Part shown: piece by piece, positions 8,577 through 17,136 of the stretch
Layout: each line of letters begins with the position of its first letter
How positions within the stretch are numbered: position 1 is the stretch's first letter
Assembly: GCF_003725295.1 (NCBI RefSeq)
Contig: NZ_QICB01000001.1
Span: 248,001 to 312,000, forward strand
Reading direction: 5' to 3'
From: Slackia faecicanis
GTDB taxonomy: Bacteria; Actinomycetota; Coriobacteriia; Coriobacteriales; Eggerthellaceae
Length of the DNA: 64,000 bases
Position numbers and translations under genes: made by a program
Notes under the pieces: model-generated
Databases searched by the model: none
Told to the model about the DNA's origin: nothing
The model's input: only the letters and a program-made list of their open reading frames with translations

Positions 8577-9313
8577 CGCACGCCTCCCTTCATCGAGCCT
8601 TCGCTGGAAGGCGAAGCGCCGCGGCATACGTCCATGAACAGCTTCTCCAAATCCATGCCGTCTTCGAAATCGCCCTCGAACGCAAGCCTGCCTTGCACGA
8701 TGATGCCCACGCGGTCGGCCACATGGGCTACTTCGGCAAGAATATGACTCGACACCACCACGGTGATGCCGGCCTGAGCGAACGAGCGGATCTGCGCGCG
8801 CAGATCCTCGATGCCGATGGGGTCGAGACCGTTGGCAGGTTCGTCGAGCACGAGCAATTTCGGTTGCGCGAGCAGCGCAAGGGCGATGCCAAGACGCTGC
8901 TTCATGCCGAGGGAGAAGCTGCCCGCACGCTTCGACCCGGTATCGGTCAACCCGACCGTTTGAAGAACGTCGTGAATGCGCGATTCATCGACACCGAACA
9001 ACATCGCCCGCACCCTCAGATTCTCATGCGCGGTCAGGTTAGGATACAAAGGCGGCGTTTCGATAAGCGATCCTATGTCGTACAGGTCGTCGCGTCGCCA
9101 TGCGTGGCCGTCAAAGATGATTTCGCCCGATGTAGGACGCAGCATGCCGGTCACCATCTTGAGCAAGGTCGATTTCCCCGCGCCGTTAGGGCCGAGCAGT
9201 CCGTAGACGCGGCCCGCCTCCACATGCATATCCACGGCATCGACCGCGGTCTGCGCACGGTCACCGCAGCCGAACGTCTTGGTGAGAGCTTTCGTTTCCA
9301 AAAGGCACTCCAT
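8573..9313 (-). CDS. Lantibiotic-immunity ABC transporter ATP-binding protein (LanF/BcrA type)
   Basis: This 246-residue ATPase has Walker [10 protein letters not shown] (residues 41-49), signature FSLGMKQRLGIA, Walker B LLVLDEPANGLD and a switch His in VVVSSHILAEV. It resembles the BcrA/LanF group that works with paired permeases. The ATG at 9313 has AAGGAG six bases upstream; an earlier ATG at 9334 lacks one. It is the first gene of the six-gene minus-strand run ending with the histidine kinase. Confidence 0.9.
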   Translation of the reverse strand: MECLLETKALTKTFGCGDRAQTAVDAVDMHVEAGRVYGLLGPNGAGKSTLLKMVTGMLRPTSGEIIFDGHAWRRDDLYDIGSLIETPPLYPNLTAHENLRVRAMLFGVDESRIHDVLQTVGLTDTGSKRAGSFSLGMKQRLGIALALLAQPKLLVLDEPANGLDPIGIEDLRAQIRSFAQAGITVVVSSHILAEVAHVADRVGIIVQGRLAFEGDFEDGMDLEKLFMDVCRGASPSSEGSMKGGVR

Positions 9314-9464
9314 GCCGAACTCCTTTCGTTCCATCTTTCGGATTCCTTCGATTCATCCAGCATGGACGACGTTTCTAAAGAAACTTGAAAGACGGAAAAG
9401 AAATCGCGGCGGCCGGCCTTTCTATGCTTCGCCGGTCCCGTTCGACGAACGCTCCCGCATATGC

Positions 9465-9494
9465 AACGAGGCCCCCGGCATGCCGGAGGCCTCG
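9465..9494 (-). terminator. GC-rich hairpin after the CBS gene
   Basis: AACGAGGCC and GGCCTCGTT arms enclose a CCGG-rich inner stem about 30 bases past the stop of the minus-strand CBS gene. A T-run follows only on the plus strand, so efficiency for the CBS transcript is uncertain. Confidence 0.5.
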
Positions 9495-9525
9495 TTTTCA
9501 GGATGCTTTCAATGGCAGCGAACGG

Positions 9526-10023
9526 CTATTCGCCCCGTTTCTCATCCTCGTCGTCGTGGAAAAGCAGGTCGAACGCGTAGCGCATGATGCTCGAACGGCG
9601 AATGACGCCCACGAGCCTGCCGTGCTCATCGATCACGGGAAGCTTCTTGAACTTCTTCTTCGCCAGCGTATCGGCCACGCGGCCGATGCTTTGGCTTTCC
9701 GTCACGCACAGCACCTTGCGCGCGGCAAGCTCCATCACGTTGCGGTCTTTGAGCGAAAGGACCTTCTGCTCGATCGTTTCGTCGTCGTAGTAGAGCATGG
9801 TGGGAGCGCCGCCCGAGAAGATCGAACGCGTCTTGTGCTCGGCGATGGCGCGCATGATGTCGCCGTCGCTGATGAAGCCCACGACGCGATTGCCCTCGTC
9901 GACCACCGGCAGGCTGCTCACGCCGAGGTCGATGAGGCTTTTCGTCACGTCTTTCAACGTGTCCTGAGCAGAGCACGAGTACGCATCGCGCTCCATGATA
10001 GAACCGACCGTCGTCGTATTCAT
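9526..10023 (-). CDS. CBS-domain-pair protein
   Basis: This 165-residue protein is made almost entirely of two CBS motifs. The first is about residues 8-65 (VGSIMERDAYSCSAQDTLKD to VVGFISDGDIMRAI). The second is about residues 90-150 (ARKVLCVTESQSIGRVADTL to LVGVIRRSSIMRYAF). CBS pairs bind adenosine nucleotides and act as energy or ligand sensors. No catalytic domain is fused. The gene starts five bases after the MFS transporter stop, so it is probably cotranscribed with it. The ligand and partner cannot be told from sequence. Confidence 0.88.
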   Translation of the reverse strand: MNTTTVGSIMERDAYSCSAQDTLKDVTKSLIDLGVSSLPVVDEGNRVVGFISDGDIMRAIAEHKTRSIFSGGAPTMLYYDDETIEQKVLSLKDRNVMELAARKVLCVTESQSIGRVADTLAKKKFKKLPVIDEHGRLVGVIRRSSIMRYAFDLLFHDDEDEKRGE

Positions 10024-10027
10024 GACC

Positions 10028-11446
10028 CTATGCCTCCTTTTTGTTCGAACGAACCTTGACGATGGCGAACACGAGCGTCGCCGCGCCGACGAGCGCGCAG
10101 ACGCCGTAGGCCGCCTGAACGCCCAGAGCCGTCGACTCGACCAGGCCGCTGGAAGCATTCGCCGAGGTCACCATGGTCATGACAGTCACGATGAGCGCCG
10201 TGCTGATCGCGCCGCCCACCTGGCGACCCGTATTGCTGATCGCGTTGCCGTGCGCGATCATATCGTTGGAAAGAGCGTTGATGCCCCACGTGTTCGCGGG
10301 CATGTTCGCCATGGTCTGGCCGGCGGCCATGCACGTGCACAGCACGGCGGCCACGAGCAGGGTGGTGTCGGAGCCGATGCGCGAGAAGCCGAAGAGCGCG
10401 GCGCTCATCAGCGCCAGGCCGCCCACGGTGATCCAGCGGGGTCCGAACTTGTCGAAGATCACGCCGGAAAGCGGGCTGATGATGATACCCACGGCGGCGG
10501 CGGGCATCATGACCATGCCCGTCTCAAGCGCGCTTGCGCCCAACACGTTCTGCAGGAAGATCGGCAGCGTGACGTTGGTCACGGCGGCGGCGCAGTTGAT
10601 CAGGGTCACGATGATGGCCGACGATGCGAAAATGTCGGATTTCAGCGTGGCGAGCTGCAGCAAGGGCTCGTCGAGCTTCTTCTGGCGAAGGACGAAGAGC
10701 ACGAGGCACACGGCACCGATAACGATGACCGCGACGACGATGGGATTGGTCCAACCCAGGCTCGACGCGCTCGAGAAGCCGTAGAGCAGGCCGCCGAACG
10801 CGACGGTGGAAAGCAGGACGGAAGGCATGTCGAGGCGGGGGTTTTTCAGCTCGCCGACGTTGCTGAGCAGGAAGATGCTCGCGATCAGCACGATCACGCC
10901 CAGCGGAGCGATCGACCAGAACATCGCGCGCCAGCCCATGGAGTCGATGATCATGCCGGCGACCACGGGGCCTGCGGCGGGAGCGACCGACATGACGATG
11001 CCGGCCATGCCCATGGCCGTGCCGCGCTTCTCAGGCGGGAAAATCAGCATGGGAACCACGGCCACCAGGGGCATCTGCACGCCGGCGCCTGCCGCCTGTA
11101 GGATACGGCCCGCGATCAGCAGCTCGAAATTAGGAGCCATGGCGCAAAGCACGGTGCCCGCGATGAACACGCCCATCGACGCGAAGAACAGCTTGCGCGT
11201 GGGGAACTTGTCGATCAGATATGCGGAAATAGGAACCATGATGCCGTTGACCAGCATGTAGATGCTGGTCACCCATTGGGCGGTGCCGGCGTTGACCTGG
11301 AAGGTCTCCATAAGGCCCGGCAGGGCGGGGGCGAGGACGGTCTGGTTCAGAATCGCGAGGAAAGCGCCCGCGATAACGACGCCGACAACCAAGATTTCAT
11401 GACGCGTCGCCTTACGGACGTCGTTCGAAGCAGAAGAAGAGCTCAA
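10028..11446 (-). CDS. MFS multidrug exporter, DHA2 (14-TM) family
   Basis: This roughly 472-residue membrane protein has the DHA2/EmrB pattern: ILVVGVVIAGAFLAILNQTV in the first segment and the motif-C-like run GIVMSVAPAAGPVVAGMIID. The family exports drugs or dyes by proton antiport. I chose the TTG at 11446 because AAAGGA lies 8 bases upstream. A GTG at 11488 would add 14 residues but has no ribosome binding site. A CBS gene follows immediately. No regulator of the usual TetR or MarR type is adjacent. Confidence 0.88.
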   Translation of the reverse strand: MSSSSASNDVRKATRHEILVVGVVIAGAFLAILNQTVLAPALPGLMETFQVNAGTAQWVTSIYMLVNGIMVPISAYLIDKFPTRKLFFASMGVFIAGTVLCAMAPNFELLIAGRILQAAGAGVQMPLVAVVPMLIFPPEKRGTAMGMAGIVMSVAPAAGPVVAGMIIDSMGWRAMFWSIAPLGVIVLIASIFLLSNVGELKNPRLDMPSVLLSTVAFGGLLYGFSSASSLGWTNPIVVAVIVIGAVCLVLFVLRQKKLDEPLLQLATLKSDIFASSAIIVTLINCAAAVTNVTLPIFLQNVLGASALETGMVMMPAAAVGIIISPLSGVIFDKFGPRWITVGGLALMSAALFGFSRIGSDTTLLVAAVLCTCMAAGQTMANMPANTWGINALSNDMIAHGNAISNTGRQVGGAISTALIVTVMTMVTSANASSGLVESTALGVQAAYGVCALVGAATLVFAIVKVRSNKKEA

Positions 11447-11998
11447 AGAATCGATCCTTTCCGAAAACGAAAGAGTACAGAACAACACCTGGCGGCACGG
11501 TGCCGCTCGAGGATTTTTTCGGTTGTATCGTGTTTCGAAAAGAGGCTTAGATGAGCATAGCCGATAGACGCGTGGCGTTGGACGTGACGAAAACGGCTTC
11601 GCTCGATGCGAAGTCGTTCAGAAGTCGTGCATGTCGGTAGATTTTCACCACGGAAGAAAACATGTCGGATACCTTACCCACGCACTCGGAATGGGTCAAC
11701 CTGGAGGCGGCATGCTTCACAGTATCGGCACGGCGCGAAGCGCGCGGTCGCAAGAGGAAATGCCGCGTCTTTTTTGCAGTTGGCGGTCTTTTCTCTTGCG
11801 CGGGCGCCCTTCACGCATGACAAAACGCCTGGTCGCTTCATGCGATACCGCCCTGAAAAGGCTGCGGCGATGCGAAGACGAGGTTTCCCCGCCCCGAAAA
11901 GACCGCCGACTGCACTTTTCGTGCAGGAAATGCGGTTTTCTCCGTGCCATAACGTGAATCGCCCCGGCAAAACGCCCGAGCGATTCGCTGCATCGATG
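11447..11998. other. Non-coding stretch upstream of the MFS exporter
   Basis: About 550 bases with no supportable gene. A 68-residue frame on the minus strand (11547-11753) has no ribosome binding site and no recognisable features. The stretch must hold the MFS promoter and the 3' region of the EamA-GNAT transcript, but no clear promoter or terminator was recognised. Confidence 0.5.
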
Positions 11999-13600
11999 CT
12001 AGAGAATCAATTCGTAGGCGGCGCGGCGGCGCTTGCGGCCCAGGCTGTTTTTCAGCACGATCGAACCGCACGAATGGAATCCGTAGCGCTCGAACAGACG
12101 CCTGATGGGGGAGTTCTCTTCGTACGCGTCTGCGCGCACGCAAGCCTTGCCGGCTTCTTTCGCCATGCGCTCGGCCTCGCCCAGAATGAACATGCCCACG
12201 CCGCTGCGGCGGGCCTCGGGGACGACCGTCACCCAATGAAGCGCCGCATATTCGCTGCCGCCTTCAGGCCTCATATCGCTGAAGTCGGTCCAAACGGCTC
12301 CTTCCGAGCGAGCATATGCCGCGTCGCCGCCCATGTCGAGCGAAAACACGCCGATGACGCGACGGCCCTGCGTATCGACGGCCACCGCGTCGATGACCGA
12401 GGCGTCGCCCGCTCCGGCGTCGGCCTTGGCGGCCTCGGCGTCCATGGTCACCACGTAGGCGTTGCCGCGGTCGATCGCGCGCATAACACGGCGTTCGGAG
12501 GGGTATTTCTTGTCGCCCTGCTCGGATATTCCCAATTCGGCCATCATCTCGTGACCCGTTTCCAGCACGGCGGAAAACGCATTGAAATCTTCGCTCGTGG
12601 CGCGGCGCGCCTCATAGTAGCCGAGCCTCGACGCGCTTCCCTGGAAAAGCGGCACGTCGCGCAGCGAGCCCGAGAAACGGTCGTGCTCACGCGGCTCTTC
12701 TTTCTGCGTGGTCAAGACGACCATCGTCAAAATAAGGGCGGCGCCCACGATGTCGAAGATGCCGATCGGCGTATGCAGCCACACCGCCGAGATAACGATG
12801 GCGGACACGGGCTCGAGACAGCCCACCAGGCCGGCGCGCATGGAACCCGCGTCGTTGACGCCCTGCAAATAAAACAGATACGCGGCGAACGTTCCGATGA
12901 CCACCATGACCGCCACGATCAAAACCACCTCGAGGGTGACCGTCACATCGAGCTTCCAAGGCTGCAAAAGCACGGCCGACGAAACCGCCGCGGTGGACAT
13001 GGCGATGCCCGTCACGATGAAGCTGCCCCATTTGGCCAGGGGTTTTACCGGCATAAGCGTATAGCACGCCATGGCGACGGCCGTCATGAGCCCCCAGAAC
13101 AAGCCTTGGGGAGGAATGGCCAGCGTGCCGATGTTTCCATGCGTGGCGATAAGGAACACGCCCGCGAGCGCCAATGCGACGCCCACGGCTTCGCGCAGGC
13201 GGGGAAGCCTTCGCACGGTCATGCAGATATAGAACAGGATGATGACCAGGCCGAGCCTCTCGAGCACCGTGCCCGTTCCCGCATTGGTGTAGGAAATGCA
13301 CGTGATATAGCTGAACTGCGTCAACAGCACGCCGAAAAGCCCGAATATCATGATGTGCACGAGCGAGCGCGTGTCGCGCAGGGCGGCACGGAAGCTGCGC
13401 CAATTCTTGCCCAGGCATACCGCCAAGAACAACAAGGCGCCGGCGCACATGCGCACCGTGATCAGCCACGAAACCGGAATGCCGTATTCGTTCGTGAGCA
13501 GCTGGGCGCATGTTCCCGAAAAGCCCCAGCAGCACGCGCCGATGGCGGTAAGCAGGATTCCGCGGGCTACGTGGCTTTTCGAGGCATTCGACGTCGTCAT
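11999..13600 (-). CDS. EamA (DMT) transporter fused to a GNAT acetyltransferase
   Basis: This 533-residue two-part protein begins with a ten-segment EamA/RhaT-type transporter (about residues 12-305): two internally repeated halves starting ILLTAIGACCWGFSGTCAQL and GLFWGLMTAVAMACYTLMPV. After a short charged linker, residues 330-533 form a GNAT domain with the acetyl-CoA motif VPEARRSGVGMFILGEAER and a C-terminal YGFHSCGSIVLKN strand. The frame is continuous with no internal stop, so it is a genuine fusion. GAAAGG lies 8 bases before the ATG. DMT proteins export amino acids or metabolites; acetylation coupled to export is a reasonable guess but unproven. Confidence 0.88.
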   Translation of the reverse strand: MTTSNASKSHVARGILLTAIGACCWGFSGTCAQLLTNEYGIPVSWLITVRMCAGALLFLAVCLGKNWRSFRAALRDTRSLVHIMIFGLFGVLLTQFSYITCISYTNAGTGTVLERLGLVIILFYICMTVRRLPRLREAVGVALALAGVFLIATHGNIGTLAIPPQGLFWGLMTAVAMACYTLMPVKPLAKWGSFIVTGIAMSTAAVSSAVLLQPWKLDVTVTLEVVLIVAVMVVIGTFAAYLFYLQGVNDAGSMRAGLVGCLEPVSAIVISAVWLHTPIGIFDIVGAALILTMVVLTTQKEEPREHDRFSGSLRDVPLFQGSASRLGYYEARRATSEDFNAFSAVLETGHEMMAELGISEQGDKKYPSERRVMRAIDRGNAYVVTMDAEAAKADAGAGDASVIDAVAVDTQGRRVIGVFSLDMGGDAAYARSEGAVWTDFSDMRPEGGSEYAALHWVTVVPEARRSGVGMFILGEAERMAKEAGKACVRADAYEENSPIRRLFERYGFHSCGSIVLKNSLGRKRRRAAYELIL

Positions 13601-13631
13601 AACCGGGGCCTTTCAACAGGGTGGAGCATAG

Positions 13632-13659
13632 GGAAGCCCCCGTCGAAACGAGGGCTTCC
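13632..13659 (-). other. Leader or intergenic hairpin before the EamA-GNAT gene
   Basis: A 12-bp stem with one mismatch (arms 13632-13643 and 13648-13659, loop CGAA) lies 30 bases upstream of the start codon. No T-run follows, so it may be the end of the Spo0M-like transcript or a 5' leader element. Confidence 0.45.
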
Positions 13660-13819
13660 AGGATTATTGCAACAGCGAAGACGAGTTGCAAGCATCGTAT
13701 GCGCGCGATGGAACATTGCGGCGCGAAAAATCGCGCAGGCGAGCGAGGGGCGGACGGATCGCGGAAACGGCCCCGCGGCCGACCGACGGCGCCGCCACAG
13801 CCTGCACGCGTGAAGCGAT

Positions 13820-14584
13820 CTAGCAATATCGCCTGATGGCAGCGGCAAGAAGAGCGTCCAGGCGAACCAGGTCGGCCTGGCTGTAAGAGATGGACGTGTA
13901 GGATTCATCCATGCCCATGGATTCGGAAAGCATACTTGCCAGCCCTCGCGCGCGACGGTCGATCTGCAGCATCACGCGGGCTCCCGCATCGCTCAAAAGA
14001 AAGACTGCTTCGAGTTCATCGAGCCTACCGTGGAATTCTCCGCCGACCGTCTTGAACTCGAACTCCTGCACGAACGGCAAGCCGTTGCCGGCATTGCGGA
14101 AATCGGATTTTTCGCAATCGACCTGGTAGAGACGGAATCCAAGACGCTGTGCGGAAGCGACGAACCCGTCGACCAGCGGATGCGCCCTTACCTCGAGCGG
14201 ATCGCGGTCCTGAGGATCGACGGCCGATTTGATGTCGAGGCCCGTCTGCACCCACACCTGGCTTTTTCCGATGGACACCGGCGTATTGAGCGGCACGGGA
14301 ATCGAAAACGACATGACGAGCTCTTGGTTCGCCTGCACGGAAAATTTATCGGTCAGACGGATGCAGTTGAGATCGGCCGTGCGCCTGACCTTGGCGTCGT
14401 CGATTTCGACCTCATAGCTCGCCATAAGCGAAAGATAGATCGTCTCGATTTCCTGAGGCGCGTTGCCTCCGTGCACGCGCACTTCGCCGGCGATCGAGCC
14501 GCCAGGGGTGCAAACCGTGTCGGACAAAACGGTGTCGACCCGGGCGCTGCCGATGCCGATCGATTGAAGCAGTTTATTGAACAT
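13820..14584 (-). CDS. Spo0M-like sporulation-control protein
   Basis: This 254-residue soluble protein begins MFNKLLQSIGIGSARVDTVL, the characteristic start of Spo0M-family proteins, which have an arrestin-like beta-sandwich. Further matches are GGSIAGEVRVHGG and KSDFRNAGNGLPFVQEFEF. In Bacillus Spo0M influences sporulation and cell-division phenotypes. In a probable non-sporulating actinobacterium its role is unclear. GGAGG lies 6 bases before the ATG at 14584; the much longer upstream frame to 14860 has no family character. Confidence 0.85.
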   Translation of the reverse strand: MFNKLLQSIGIGSARVDTVLSDTVCTPGGSIAGEVRVHGGNAPQEIETIYLSLMASYEVEIDDAKVRRTADLNCIRLTDKFSVQANQELVMSFSIPVPLNTPVSIGKSQVWVQTGLDIKSAVDPQDRDPLEVRAHPLVDGFVASAQRLGFRLYQVDCEKSDFRNAGNGLPFVQEFEFKTVGGEFHGRLDELEAVFLLSDAGARVMLQIDRRARGLASMLSESMGMDESYTSISYSQADLVRLDALLAAAIRRYC

Positions 14585-14899
14585 GCGAATCCTCCATTCG
14601 TAGAACCGTGCGAACATCGCTCGCGTGTCCATGCCAGCATAACGTATAGAAGGTACCGTTTTCGGGTCGGCGGCGATACGACACCGAACCGCTGCCGACA
14701 ATATCGGCGCGCGACCGAATGCGCGGCCTTCGCCGCAGCGCCACAGACGCGACCAGGCTACGATCGCCCCGATACACAACAGAGGGCGACCCGATGCGGC
14801 TTCGCGCATGAAAACCGAGCCATCGCTTGGAACATGCGCCGCGCTCGATCCCCCGAGCATGCAACCGAGCGTTGCGAACTATGCGAAATGGAGAAAACC
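14585..14899. other. Divergent intergenic region
   Basis: 315 bases between the divergently transcribed Spo0M-like and rhodanese genes. It should hold two opposing promoters, but no clear -35/-10 pair was found. Frames crossing it on either strand look like spurious GC-rich reading. Confidence 0.4.
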
Positions 14900-15307
14900 A
14901 TGAACATGAGAAAGACGCTTCCGCTGATGCTTTCGGCCATTCTGCTGGCGGGCTGTTCGGCGCCCGTAGGGGAGAGCGGCGGCGCGGCGGAGACCTATGT
15001 GCAAACGACTGCCGAGGAAGCGGTCGAAATGATGCAATCCCAGCAGGACTACGTCATCCTTGACGTGCGCACGCCCGAAGAGTACGCCGAAAAGCACATT
15101 CCTGGCGCGATCAATGTTCCCAACGAGACGATCGGCAAGGAAAAGATCGCCGAGCTGCCCGACAAAGACCAGGCCATCTTCGTGTATTGCCGCAGCGGCA
15201 ACCGAAGCAAGCAGGCATGTGAAAAGCTCGTCGCCCTGGGATACACCAATGTCATCGAGTTCGGCGGCATCAACTCCTGGACGGGAGAGACCGTTTCGGG
15301 AAAGTAG
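14900..15307 (+). CDS. Rhodanese-domain lipoprotein
   Basis: This 135-residue exported protein has a lipoprotein signal (MLSAILLAGCSA, lipid-modified Cys about residue 18), then a single rhodanese domain with DVRTPEEYAEKHIPGA and the active-site loop CRSGNRS carrying the catalytic Cys. It would be anchored outside the membrane and transfer sulfane sulfur or act in redox or sulfide handling. The start at 14900 is chosen for GGAG six bases upstream; two other ATGs (14888, 14906) lie close by. It stands alone and ends at a strong terminator. Confidence 0.9.
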   Translation: MNMRKTLPLMLSAILLAGCSAPVGESGGAAETYVQTTAEEAVEMMQSQQDYVILDVRTPEEYAEKHIPGAINVPNETIGKEKIAELPDKDQAIFVYCRSGNRSKQACEKLVALGYTNVIEFGGINSWTGETVSGK

Positions 15308-15423
15308 GGCCATACGATTCACGCTAGCTTGACGGCCACCCGATAAACATCCTTCTTCCCTGACGGCCTGTTTTGTCGTGCAATCGTCTTATGGATGGTC
15401 CCAGGATCGTCCACCATCTGTAT

Positions 15424-15456
15424 GCCCCTGATGCTTCGCGTCGGGGGCTTTTCTTT
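15424..15456 (+). terminator. Intrinsic terminator after the rhodanese gene
   Basis: An 11-bp stem with G-U pairs (15424-15434 with 15438-15448), a 3-base loop and the tail TTTTCTTTT. It lies about 115 bases after the rhodanese stop. Confidence 0.85.
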
Positions 15457-15827
15457 TGTCCGCATCAAGCCGGCATCCACGAAGTTCGCGCCGACGACAC
15501 GAACGGCTGGCACGGGGCCTGAGCACGGCGCCATTCGGAATGAGCAGTGGAGTGCATGGTACATGCAGCTCGAACAGATGCCAGAACATTGAATCATGAA
15601 TGCAAGGCGAAGGCTTGGTTATATAAGAGAAAATCGAACAGACCCGGAAACAATCCGGAAAAAATTACAGATTTTTTTGCAACGCGCCACAAGGCAAGGT
15701 GCAGCGTCATGCATCAATAACCGCAGGTCAAAGCGTGAAATAGACTGCACGACGCTTTGCCTCGTTTTATGTCGTTTTATTCAACAGCTTTACATAAGAT
15801 ATATTATCATAGATAAATTTTCGAACA
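15457..15827. other. Gene-free, partly AT-rich stretch
   Basis: No supportable gene. From about 15597 the composition turns AT-rich, unlike the rest of the window, and carries imperfect inverted repeats around GCAAGGTGCAGCGTC (about 15692) and GACGCTTTGCCTC (about 15748). Short frames on both strands (104 and 92 residues) lack ribosome binding sites. It may be a relic of a foreign insertion or a structured RNA. Confidence 0.4.
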
Positions 15828-15865
15828 AAAAGCGAACAGATATTATTGAACATCTGTTCGCTTTT
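15828..15865 (-). terminator. Terminator of the GNAT gene
   Basis: A 14-bp perfect stem (AAAGCGAACAGAT core, 15828-15841 with 15852-15865). On the minus strand it is followed by a T-rich tail, 26 bases after the acetyltransferase stop. Confidence 0.8.
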
Positions 15866-15891
15866 AAACCATTCTCCGGCGCGCAGCCCGC

Positions 15892-16365
15892 CTATGCTCC
15901 GATTCCGTAGTTCGGAGCCTTGCGCATATGCAATACCGGATACGGCCTTCCTGCGTCATCGCACGACGAGCGCGACATCACCCTGAATCCCTTTTTAGAA
16001 TAGAACTCGATCGCGTTCGGATTGCCTTCGTTCACGTCGGTGAATTCGATCGGCGCGTCTTCGATCACGCGATCCATCAAGGCGCTGCCATATCCGTTTC
16101 CGCGCAAAGCCGCTTCAACGAAAATCATCTCGAGCCTCACGCCCGAAGCTCCGGCAAAACCCGCCGCATGACCCGCATCGGTTCGAGCGATATAGAGCGT
16201 CTCGATATCACGAATGCTGTTTCGCACCTCGGGTTCGATAGCATCGACATCCGCCTTGCTCAAAAACCAATGGCTCGCCGTTACCGAACGTCGCCAAAGC
16301 AAGGCAAGTTCGTCGATCAATTCGTCGGTTCGTTCGCTTTTTTGCACCTCTTCGACCATTTTCAT
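15892..16365 (-). CDS. GNAT-family N-acetyltransferase
   Basis: This 157-residue single-domain acetyltransferase has the acetyl-CoA motif A region LEMIFVEAALRGNGYGSALM (R/Q-x-x-G-x-G/A pattern RGNGYG) and the C-terminal NPNAIEFYSKKGFRV motif B. The overall arrangement resembles YjaB/PhnO-type proteins. The substrate is unknown. AAGGGGA lies 6 bases before the ATG at 16365. It is a single-gene unit bounded by its own terminator. Confidence 0.88.
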   Translation of the reverse strand: MKMVEEVQKSERTDELIDELALLWRRSVTASHWFLSKADVDAIEPEVRNSIRDIETLYIARTDAGHAAGFAGASGVRLEMIFVEAALRGNGYGSALMDRVIEDAPIEFTDVNEGNPNAIEFYSKKGFRVMSRSSCDDAGRPYPVLHMRKAPNYGIGA

Positions 16366-16550
16366 GAGCTATTCCCCTTCAAGCTCGTTCCTACACCCAT
16401 CTGACCTGGGCTTTTATAAATGAAGCCCTGAGAGCCGTTCTAAGGCCCCATTTTAGTGTTTTATGGGCAAAGTATCACGGAGAATAGCCGATTCGTTGGT
16501 TCGAATGCGCACCGGATACGTCGGAATAGAGCAAAACAGCTTCAGACAAT

Positions 16551-16593
16551 GAAAAAGCCGCCTGCGATCGGGAAACCCCGAACGACAGGCGGC
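16551..16593 (-). terminator. Terminator of the small membrane protein gene
   Basis: GCCGCCTG (16557-16564) pairs with CAGGCGGC (16586-16593) around an inner CGGG/CCCG hairpin. On the minus strand it ends with CTTTTTC, 26 bases past the stop. Confidence 0.85.
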
Positions 16594-16619
16594 CTGAAAC
16601 GCGGATGGCACGTGCGATT

Positions 16620-16922
16620 TTAGAACATCGCACCCGAAGTGCCCACAGTGCCTTCAAGCAACGCAGGAGCCAGGAATGCGGCCGTAAGGGCGTTCGCGAT
16701 GAATGCGACCAAGCTCAGCACGACGCCGATCTTGGCAAGCTTCATAGCGTCGCGCGCATAGATGTCATCGGCGTTCGCCATGGCGAGCTTGCGGGCGCCG
16801 GTCAGCGCGATGAAGCCGATGATGAAAGCGACGATGTCGAGCAGCGCGCCGAACATAATCAAGCTGATGCCTGCACAAACGATGCTCACGATGCCGAGCG
16901 TTCGGCATTTCTTTGCGTCCAT
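16620..16922 (-). CDS. Small two-to-three-segment membrane protein
   Basis: This 100-residue protein has hydrophobic segments at about residues 8-40 (IVSIVCAGISLIMFGALLDI and onward) and 64-90 (IGVVLSLVAFIANALTAAFL), separated by a short charged loop. The arrangement is similar to DUF4190 or CD225-like small proteins, but I do not recognise a specific family. The ATG at 16922 has AAGGGAG six bases upstream; the longer frame to 16973 begins without one. It is divergent from dinB, whose SOS box lies between them. Confidence 0.7.
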   Translation of the reverse strand: MDAKKCRTLGIVSIVCAGISLIMFGALLDIVAFIIGFIALTGARKLAMANADDIYARDAMKLAKIGVVLSLVAFIANALTAAFLAPALLEGTVGTSGAMF

Positions 16923-17065
16923 TGATTTCTCCCTTGAAACGTTTCCGCGCATCGCAGCGACGCGCTCGTGCATAATCTACTATATAGTACATGAGCGTAA
17001 ATCTGTTCGAAGTTTTGCGCGCCAAGACGTTCTCGAGACGTTACGAAGCCGCTTGCACTCCTATA

Positions 17066-17079
17066 GGAACTTTTGTTCG
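17066..17079 (+). promoter_or_regulatory. LexA/SOS box upstream of dinB
   Basis: GGAACTTTTGTTCG matches the Gram-positive LexA consensus CGAAC-N4-GTTCG at 13 of 14 constrained positions or better. A TATAAT -10 hexamer follows at 17082-17087, so LexA bound here would overlap the -35 region. The site is 58 bases before the dinB start. Confidence 0.8.
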
Positions 17080-17136
17080 TATATAATGAAACATAAAAGC
17101 GAACGGATATTCGTAACCGAAACATAAGGAAGCGAC

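Noticed and set aside
11547-11753. A 68-codon minus-strand frame in the MFS upstream region
   Set aside because: No ribosome binding site, no recognisable feature and not long enough to be significant in this composition.
11606-13813. A 735-codon open frame opposite the EamA-GNAT gene
   Set aside because: Antisense shadow of a clear membrane protein plus acetyltransferase; the frame itself is hydrophilic low-complexity.
15319-15597. A 92-codon minus-strand frame, considered as a transposase relic
   Set aside because: No transposase motif could be identified and the rhodanese terminator lies inside it.
15596-15910. A 104-codon plus-strand frame in the AT-rich stretch
   Set aside because: It reads through the strong hairpin at 15828-15865 into the acetyltransferase gene on the other strand and has no ribosome binding site.
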